From SHVZ01 sp041906305 (GTDB lineage: Bacteria > Pseudomonadota > Alphaproteobacteria > SHVZ01): a DNA stretch of 64,000 nucleotides. Of this stretch, positions 58,858 through 64,000 are shown piece after piece. The DNA is taken from NCBI GenBank assembly GCA_041906305.1, contig JAYRJL010000004.1, positions 1 to 64,000 on the forward strand. The letters run 5' to 3'. Positions within the stretch are counted from its first letter, which is position 1, and every line of letters begins with the position of its first letter. Under the pieces are notes generated by a model. That model did not search any database. It saw nothing but the letters and a program-made list of their open reading frames with translations, and was not told the origin of the DNA. A program made the translations under genes and the position numbers.

Positions 58858-59738
58858 TGGTCGATCTGGTCACGCTGACCGCTGACGGCGCGAGCGCGGT
58901 CGTCGCCGGCGACGGCGCCGAGCTGCGCTCGTGGCGGCCCAAGGGGGGCCCCGAGCTGATCTGGCCGGCCGACCCGGCGCATTGGCCGTTCTGGGCGCCG
59001 ATCCTGTTCCCGATCGTGGGCTACCTGAAGGACGACCGATATCGCTGGCAGGGCAGGACCTACGGGATGTTCCGGCACGGGTTCACGCGCTTCAAGCCGT
59101 TCGCCCGGGTGATCGCCGATCCGCATCAGGTGACCTGGACGCTGGTCGACGACGAGCAGACGCGGGCCGAGTATCCCTTCGCCTTCCGCCTGACGCTCGA
59201 GTACGAGCTGTCGGCCACGACGCTGGATGTCGGCTTCGCGGTCGAGAACCGCGGCAGGGAACCGATGCCTTACGCGGTCGGATTTCATCCGGCCTTCAAC
59301 TGGCCCTTCGCCGGCGGCGCGCGCGAGGACTATCGCGTCGAGTTCGATGCCGAAGAGGCGCCCATGATTCCGGCGATCACCGCGACGGGCCTGGTCCGCC
59401 GCAGCTCGCGTCCGTCGCCGCTGAAGGGACGCCGGCTCGATCTTCGGCCGGAGCTTTTCGCCGAGGGGGCCTTCGTCTGGACGGACGCGAAGAGCCGCGA
59501 GATGACCTTTGCCGCCAAGGACGGCTCGGCGCTGGTGATGACGGCGGAAGGGTTTCCCCACCTCGTCGTCTGGGCCAAGCCGGCCGCGCCCTATGTCTCG
59601 CTCGAGGCGTGGAGCGGTCATTCGGACTACGAGGACACCGACGGCGATTTTGCCGGGAAGCCGAGCATGCGCCGGCTTCCGCCCGGCGAAACGGCGCAGC
59701 ATTCCGTACGCCTCGCTTGGCGGGCTGCCGGCCGCTGA
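58857..59738 (+). CDS. Aldose 1-epimerase family protein
   Basis: 293 aa, start overlapping the SDR stop (TGATG). Galactose-mutarotase-like beta fold: AELRSWRPKGGPELIWPADPAHWPFWAPILFPIVGYL, RHGFTRFKPF with the substrate His, conserved VGFHPAFNWPF with the catalytic His, and C-terminal catalytic Glu in YVSLEAWSGHSD. It interconverts sugar anomers, or binds hexose-6-phosphate-like sugars in some relatives. Supplies the right anomer to the neighbouring dehydrogenases by inference. Confidence 0.9.
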   Translation: MVDLVTLTADGASAVVAGDGAELRSWRPKGGPELIWPADPAHWPFWAPILFPIVGYLKDDRYRWQGRTYGMFRHGFTRFKPFARVIADPHQVTWTLVDDEQTRAEYPFAFRLTLEYELSATTLDVGFAVENRGREPMPYAVGFHPAFNWPFAGGAREDYRVEFDAEEAPMIPAITATGLVRRSSRPSPLKGRRLDLRPELFAEGAFVWTDAKSREMTFAAKDGSALVMTAEGFPHLVVWAKPAAPYVSLEAWSGHSDYEDTDGDFAGKPSMRRLPPGETAQHSVRLAWRAAGR

Positions 59739-59780
59739 GGTAGGCTTTCCCTCGCTTCCCCATCTCGCGGACGGATTCCC

Positions 59781-60578
59781 ATGATCGATCATCGTTGGCG
59801 GCGCGTGCTCATCACGGGCGCCGCCGGGCGCATCGGCTCGACCCTTCGGACCGGGCTCATCGGACGCCATGACAGCTTCCGGCTGCTCGACCGCAAGCCG
59901 GCGCTCAATCCGCGCGCGGACGAGGAGGTGATCGTCGGCGACATCGACGACCGGGCCGTCTGCGCCAAGGCGGTCGAAGGCGTCGATGCGATGATCCATC
60001 TCGCCGGCGCGCCGGACGCCACGAACTTCGACCAGATGTTCGATGTGAACGCGCGCGGCATGTACAACATCTTCGAGGCGGCGCGGAAAGCCGGCGTGAA
60101 GCGCATCGCTTTCGCCTCGACCAATCATACCTACGGCATGTACCCGGTCGAGCACGGCATGACCGAGAACGACCAGGAGCGCCCCGACAGCTTCTACGGC
60201 GTGACCAAGGTCTTCGCCGAGGTGATGCTGCGCTACTACTGGGACAAGCACGGCATCGAGTCCGTCAGCGTCCGCATCGGCAGCTTCGAGAAGCGGCCGA
60301 GCCAGCAGCGCCACCTCATGACCTGGTTCAGCCACGGCGATACGGTCGAGCTGTTCGACCGCGCGCTGAAGCAGCCCGAGGTCGGGCACACGATCGTCTT
60401 CGGCATGTCGAACAACAAGCGGCTCAAGATCAAGCACCCGAACTGGGAGGCGATCGGCTTCAAGCCGACCGACGACGCCGAGACCTGGCTCGACCAGCTC
60501 AAGAGCGAAGGCGTCGACGTCGACGGCCCGCTCGAATGGAAGCTCCACGGCGGCATGTACGAGCCGAAGGAATACTGA
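59781..60578 (+). CDS. NAD-dependent epimerase/dehydratase, uronate-dehydrogenase-like
   Basis: 265 aa extended SDR. Rossmann motif ITGAAGRIGSTL (11-22), DRKP acidic cofactor loop, active-site S113 region (FASTNHTYG) and Y139xxxK143 (YGVTK). Shares the short length and layout of uronate dehydrogenase (oxidises galacturonate/glucuronate to the lactone). RIGSFEKRPSQQRHLMTWFS matches that subgroup. It sits between the aldose epimerase and a GMC oxidoreductase; a lactonase lies about 6.7 kb upstream. Confidence 0.88.
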   Translation: MIDHRWRRVLITGAAGRIGSTLRTGLIGRHDSFRLLDRKPALNPRADEEVIVGDIDDRAVCAKAVEGVDAMIHLAGAPDATNFDQMFDVNARGMYNIFEAARKAGVKRIAFASTNHTYGMYPVEHGMTENDQERPDSFYGVTKVFAEVMLRYYWDKHGIESVSVRIGSFEKRPSQQRHLMTWFSHGDTVELFDRALKQPEVGHTIVFGMSNNKRLKIKHPNWEAIGFKPTDDAETWLDQLKSEGVDVDGPLEWKLHGGMYEPKEY

Positions 60579-60591
60579 CGGAGATCGCGTC

Positions 60592-62193
60592 GTGACCGAC
60601 TTCGACGTGATCGTGGTCGGCTCGGGCTCGGCCGGTGCGCCGCTGGCCGCGCGCTTAAGCGAGGATCCGGGCCGTCGCATTCTGCTGCTGGAAGCCGGCC
60701 CCGACATGCGGAGCGCCGACGCGCCTGAGGCGATGCGGGCGCCTAACCCGACCGCGCTGATCGTCCACGACAGCTTCGGGCATTTCCAGTGGCCGAACCT
60801 GGTGGCGAAGCGGACGCCGGTTCAGAAGGCGCGCAAGTACTGGCGCGGCCGCGTGCTCGGCGGGTCGTCGGCGATCAACGGCCAGGTCGCGATCCGCGGC
60901 CATCGCGAGGACTTCGACGGCTGGGCCGCCGAGGGCTGCTCAGGATGGAGCTGGGAGGAGGTGCTGCCTTCCTTCATCCGCCTCGAGGACGACCACGACC
61001 ACGGCGACAAGCCCTACCACCGGCGCGGTGGGCCGACACCGGTCCGCCGCAACCCGATCCACGACTGGGGCTACATCGATCGCGCGTTCTTCCTTGCCGG
61101 TCTCGATCTCGGATATCCGTTCGCCGACGACCACAACGCGCCGGACTCGACCGGCGTTTCGCGCTACGCGATCAACAACACCGCCGCGGGCGCGCGCGTC
61201 TCGACCGCCGACGGGTACCTGGAGCCGATCCGCGGCCGGAAGAACCTCACCATCGTCTGCGACGCGCAGGTCGAGCGCGTGCTGCTGGAGCCGAAAGGCA
61301 ACCAGGTGATCGCGAGCGGTGTGACCGCGCGGCTACCGGGCGGCCGCCAGGATTTTCGTGCCAGGGAGATCGTGATCTCTGCCGGCGGCGCGCATTCGCC
61401 GGCGATCCTGATGCGCTCGGGCATCGGGCCGGCCCCCGACCTCAGGTCGCTCGGCATCACGCCGATGCTCGATCTCCCGGTCGGGCATCATCTTCAGGAC
61501 CATCCAGCGGCGCCGTTCCGCCTGCTGCTCAGGCCCGAGGCGCGCGCAAGGTCGCTCTACGAGCGGCACACCAACTGCGTGATCCGCTACACGTCCGGGC
61601 TCGCCGGGGCCGGCACCAACGACATGAAGCTGATCGAGCTGAACCAGTTCGGCGACAGCCTCGGCCGCCGGCCCGATCTCGACCTGACGCAGAACCAGAA
61701 CGAGGTCGGCGTCATGGGCGTGGTGCAGCATCGCTGCTTCTCGCGCGGCCTGTTGAAGCTCGTCTCGCCCGATCCCGACGTCGATCCCGAGATCGACTTC
61801 AACCTGCTCGGCGACGAGCGCGACATGGTCCGGATGGTCGACGGCGTGAAGCGCCTGATCAAGTTCGTCCGCCATCCCGAGGCCAGGCGCATCTCGGAGC
61901 GGGTGATGGTCGGCTTCAGCGACTACGAGCCTGAGCAGCTCCTCGACGAGGAGATCGCGCGGCGCTGGCTTCTCGCCGAGGTCAACGACGGCCAGCACAT
62001 CACCTCGACCTGCAAGATGGGCGCGGCCGATGACACGAGCGCCGTCGTCGATCCCCAGGCGCGCGTCCGCGGCGCGGTGGGGCTTCGCGTCGCCGACGCC
62101 TCGATCATGCCCTGGGTGGTCCGCGCCAACACGCATCTCTCCTGCGTCATGATCGGCGAGCATGTCGCCGACATGATGCGGAAGGGGCGCTAG
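60592..62193 (+). CDS. GMC-family FAD oxidoreductase (choline-dehydrogenase-like)
   Basis: 533 aa, GTG start with GGAG upstream. FAD motif VVGSGSAGAPLAARLSEDP and ILLLEAG; GMC signature 1 in GSSAINGQVAIRGHREDFDGWA; GMC signature 2 in SAGGAHSPAILMRSGIGP; C-terminal active-site segment VADASIMPWVVRANTHLSCVMIGE with the Asn-Thr-His typical of the family. Oxidises an alcohol or sugar and passes electrons to quinone or oxygen. No signal peptide. Last gene of the sugar-oxidation run. Confidence 0.92.
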   Translation: MTDFDVIVVGSGSAGAPLAARLSEDPGRRILLLEAGPDMRSADAPEAMRAPNPTALIVHDSFGHFQWPNLVAKRTPVQKARKYWRGRVLGGSSAINGQVAIRGHREDFDGWAAEGCSGWSWEEVLPSFIRLEDDHDHGDKPYHRRGGPTPVRRNPIHDWGYIDRAFFLAGLDLGYPFADDHNAPDSTGVSRYAINNTAAGARVSTADGYLEPIRGRKNLTIVCDAQVERVLLEPKGNQVIASGVTARLPGGRQDFRAREIVISAGGAHSPAILMRSGIGPAPDLRSLGITPMLDLPVGHHLQDHPAAPFRLLLRPEARARSLYERHTNCVIRYTSGLAGAGTNDMKLIELNQFGDSLGRRPDLDLTQNQNEVGVMGVVQHRCFSRGLLKLVSPDPDVDPEIDFNLLGDERDMVRMVDGVKRLIKFVRHPEARRISERVMVGFSDYEPEQLLDEEIARRWLLAEVNDGQHITSTCKMGAADDTSAVVDPQARVRGAVGLRVADASIMPWVVRANTHLSCVMIGEHVADMMRKGR

Positions 62194-62203
62194 AGCCGCC
62201 GGG

Positions 62204-62968
62204 TCAGCCCGTCGCCAGCAGGAAGCGGCGGTTGAGCGGCTGGATCGGCCGCGCGTTGTTGGCGAAGATCTGCGCGAACTGCTTGAGCTGCGCTTCCGAG
62301 GCCTCGATCGGCTCCTTGTAGACCGTCCACAGCACGCCCTCGGAACAGGGTGGCGTGGTCAGAGAGCCGTAGTAGCGGAAGTAGGTCGAGTTCGGCGGCA
62401 GCAGCCGGTCCGGGTTGACCGAAACGCTGGTCCATTTCTCGGGCGAGGTCTTCGTCGGCATCACCTGCCAGATCGACTGCAGAGTCTGGTTGGCCTGGCC
62501 GGCGCGGATGAACACGCCGATCACCGCGAGCTCGCCCGCCTTGTTCCGATGCACGAGGTGCAGCTCGAGCTCGAAGCGCTGGCCCGAGAGGATGTGCTCG
62601 CTCGGATGATGGAAGTGGTACTGAAGAAGGTCGTAGGTCTGGCCGGCGATCTGCGCCTGGCTTCCGGCCGGGCAGTTCACCTGGATCGTGTGCCCATTGT
62701 TGAGCACGCGCACCGGCATGCGCTTGTAGGCGTAGGAGAGGATGCCGGGCTCGGCGCGGATACCCTCCTTGAGGTCGATCGGTGTCTGCTCGCGTCCAGC
62801 CGAGCAGGCTTGGAATTCGGGTGCGAGCTTTCCCCAGGCCTCGGGCCCGTTGGCGCCTTCGTATTCCCAATGGACCTCGGCGGCGGCGGCTCCGCCGGAG
62901 CGGCAGAGCGGGCAAAGCGCGGCGGCGGCCCCGAAGGCGAGTCTCAAGGCTGAGCGTCGATCGTGCAT
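62204..62968 (-). CDS. Alpha-type carbonic anhydrase, Tat-exported
   Basis: 254 aa from ATG 62968 (GGAGGA, 8-nt spacing). N-terminal MHDRRSALRLAFGAAAALC with twin arginine suggests Tat export, hence periplasmic. Alpha-CA features: REQTPIDLKEG, the zinc ligands in LQYHFHHPSEH and ELHLVHRN, and C-terminal YYGSLTTPPCSEGVLWTV. Interconverts CO2 and bicarbonate. Two cysteines (SAG-flanked C and PPCSEG) may form the usual disulfide. Monocistronic, convergent with the GMC gene. Confidence 0.93.
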   Translation of the reverse strand: MHDRRSALRLAFGAAAALCPLCRSGGAAAAEVHWEYEGANGPEAWGKLAPEFQACSAGREQTPIDLKEGIRAEPGILSYAYKRMPVRVLNNGHTIQVNCPAGSQAQIAGQTYDLLQYHFHHPSEHILSGQRFELELHLVHRNKAGELAVIGVFIRAGQANQTLQSIWQVMPTKTSPEKWTSVSVNPDRLLPPNSTYFRYYGSLTTPPCSEGVLWTVYKEPIEASEAQLKQFAQIFANNARPIQPLNRRFLLATG

Positions 62969-63071
62969 GGCGGCGTTCCTCCCCAAGAAACTCTAGCGCA
63001 CGAATGCTCGCCGGGGCAGGGGAGGGCTGCTAATTTGATCGTCCCCGTTCGTTTTTCCGGTAGCTGCACCC

Positions 63072-63740
63072 GTGTCCGAATCCCACATCCTCCAGTCCTG
63101 GACCGCGAACGCCGCGGCCTGGACCAAAGCCGTGCGCAATCGCGAGATCGAAAGCCGCGTCCGCGCGACCGATGCCGCGGCGATCGCCGCCGTCGTCGAC
63201 CAGAAGCCGCGGACAGTCCTGGACCTCGGTTGCGGGGAGGGCTGGCTCGCCCACGCGCTCGCGGAGAAGGGCTTCGACGTCCTCGGCGTGGACGCGATCC
63301 CGGCACTGATCGAGCAGGCGAAGGCCAGGGGCAAGGGCGCCTTCGAGGTCGCCGGATACCAGCAAATCACCGAATCGGGCCTCGGCGGCCGGCGCTTCGA
63401 CCTTGTCGTCGTCAACTTCGCGCTGTTCGGCGAGGAGAGCGTTCCGGCGCTGATCAACCGGCTTCCGGACCTGCTGGTGCCGGGCGGCACGCTGGTGATC
63501 CAGACCCTGCATCCCGTCATCGCCAACGGCGACCAGCCCTATGCCGATGGCTGGCGGAAGGGGAGCTGGGCCGGGTTCTCGGACGCCTTCACCGATCCGG
63601 CACCGTGGTATTTCCGTACGCTCGAAACCTGGATCCGGATGATCGCCAGGTCCGGCCTCGTCCTCGCCGAGATGCGCGAGCCTGTCGATCCCAGGACCGG
63701 CAAACCTGCCTCGGTGGTCTTCATCGCCAAGACGCGATGA
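63072..63740 (+). CDS. Class I SAM-dependent methyltransferase
   Basis: 222 aa, GTG start. SAM-binding motif I is VLDLGCGEGWLAHALAEKG, post I VLGVDAI, motif II FDLVVVNFALFG, motif III LLVPGGTLVIQTLHP. Methyltransferase_11/UbiE-like fold with unknown acceptor. N-terminal SWTANAAAWTKAV is typical of small-molecule methyltransferases. The stop overlaps the next gene start (ATGA), so it is coupled to an exporter-like MFS protein. Confidence 0.9.
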   Translation: MSESHILQSWTANAAAWTKAVRNREIESRVRATDAAAIAAVVDQKPRTVLDLGCGEGWLAHALAEKGFDVLGVDAIPALIEQAKARGKGAFEVAGYQQITESGLGGRRFDLVVVNFALFGEESVPALINRLPDLLVPGGTLVIQTLHPVIANGDQPYADGWRKGSWAGFSDAFTDPAPWYFRTLETWIRMIARSGLVLAEMREPVDPRTGKPASVVFIAKTR

Positions 63741-64000
63741 AGGAACTCCTGCGCGACGCGGCCTACCGCCGCGTCTGGCTGGTCGGCGCCTGCGCCGGGA
63801 TGATGCGCTGGCTCGACCAGCTGGCGGTCGGCATCTACGTCTTCGAGGTGACGCGCTCGCCGCTTCTGGTGGCGATCATCACGCTTTGCCGCCTGATGCC
63901 GATGCTGGCCGGTGCTTTCATCGGCGCGCTGGCCGAGCGCGTTCCGCTCCGCCGCATGCTGGTCGTGAACCTCTCCGCCATGACCGTTGTCTACGGCGTG
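63737..64000 (+). CDS. MFS transporter, N-terminal part
   Basis: Partial: 88 codons to the window end, open at the 3' side. N-terminus MKELLRDAAYRRVWLVGACAGMM, then helices around 12-32 and 43-66 and ALAERVPLRRML as the motif A loop. Pattern resembles MFS_3/enterobactin-exporter-like proteins. ATGA overlap with the methyltransferase suggests the two act together. Confidence 0.85.
   Translation, partial: MKELLRDAAYRRVWLVGACAGMMRWLDQLAVGIYVFEVTRSPLLVAIITLCRLMPMLAGAFIGALAERVPLRRMLVVNLSAMTVVYGV

Noticed and set aside
1..64000. CRISPR arrays, insertion sequences, phage genes, rRNA or tRNA
   Set aside because: Reading both strands gave no regular repeat-spacer array, no transposase or integrase, and no recognisable tRNA or rRNA motif. 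A covariance-model scan would settle small RNA genes.

Overview
The window is a high-GC, gene-dense bacterial segment. Many genes overlap by 1-4 bp (ATGA, TGATG or GTGA junctions). The run pdhC-lpdA-lipA-COQ10/ratA followed by cinA-pgpA-ispDF, the fused IspDF enzyme, PAS-rich sensor kinases and FNR/FixK-type boxes all point to an alphaproteobacterium, most likely a Rhodospirillales-like lineage. That placement is inference; there is no rRNA or tRNA in the window to fix it.

Layout. 1-3154: end of the pyruvate dehydrogenase/lipoate operon (E2 end, E3, lipoyl synthase, COQ10/START protein). 3127-7236 (minus): PAS histidine kinase, ispDF, pgpA and cinA, each overlapping the next by 4 bp. 7285-15135: signalling block with a degenerate GGDEF/EAL-like protein, a membrane hybrid kinase, an OmpR-type regulator, a PAS kinase and a CheY-like receiver. 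15144-16816 (minus): aminoadipate-semialdehyde-type aldehyde dehydrogenase preceded by a truncated saccharopine-dehydrogenase-like start. 16886-22874: peptide/amide hydrolases (DmpA-type peptidase, dimethylformamidase-like large subunit, M20 hydrolase, amidohydrolase). 22895-23911: a lone fliG. 24261-34847: old-yellow-enzyme oxidoreductase, two sulfatases, a GntR regulator, an orphan family-5 binding protein, a quinone reductase, a class I glutamine-amidotransferase-like hydrolase, a peroxiredoxin and an EamA transporter.

The most notable object is the peroxiredoxin at 33452-33916 (minus). Its frame is interrupted by a single TGA exactly where the peroxidatic cysteine of the P-x-x-x-T-x-x-C motif belongs. 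A hairpin with a bulged U and a GU-containing apical loop follows directly. This reads as a selenocysteine-containing peroxiredoxin with a bacterial SECIS, not as two ORFs or a pseudogene. No sel genes lie in the window.

34928-50392: IclR regulator with a perfect palindromic operator candidate, a glutamate-semialdehyde-aminomutase-like aminotransferase, an HpcH/HpaI aldolase with a family-5 binding protein, and then an oligopeptide-type ABC operon (binding protein, two ATPases, kelch protein, GDPD, two permeases). Facing it are a second GDPD, a phosphodiesterase/pyrophosphatase-like enzyme and an MFS protein, which together suggest scavenging of a glycerophosphodiester-like substrate. 50502-62193: tandem class II aldolases, a long inverted repeat, a sugar ABC importer without an ATPase gene plus an SMP-30 lactonase, two CBS-BON proteins behind tandem FNR/FixK boxes, and a sugar-oxidation run (SDR, aldose epimerase, uronate-dehydrogenase-like, GMC oxidoreductase). 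62204-64000: alpha carbonic anhydrase, methyltransferase and the start of an MFS exporter.

I saw no CRISPR array, insertion sequence, phage gene, rRNA or tRNA.
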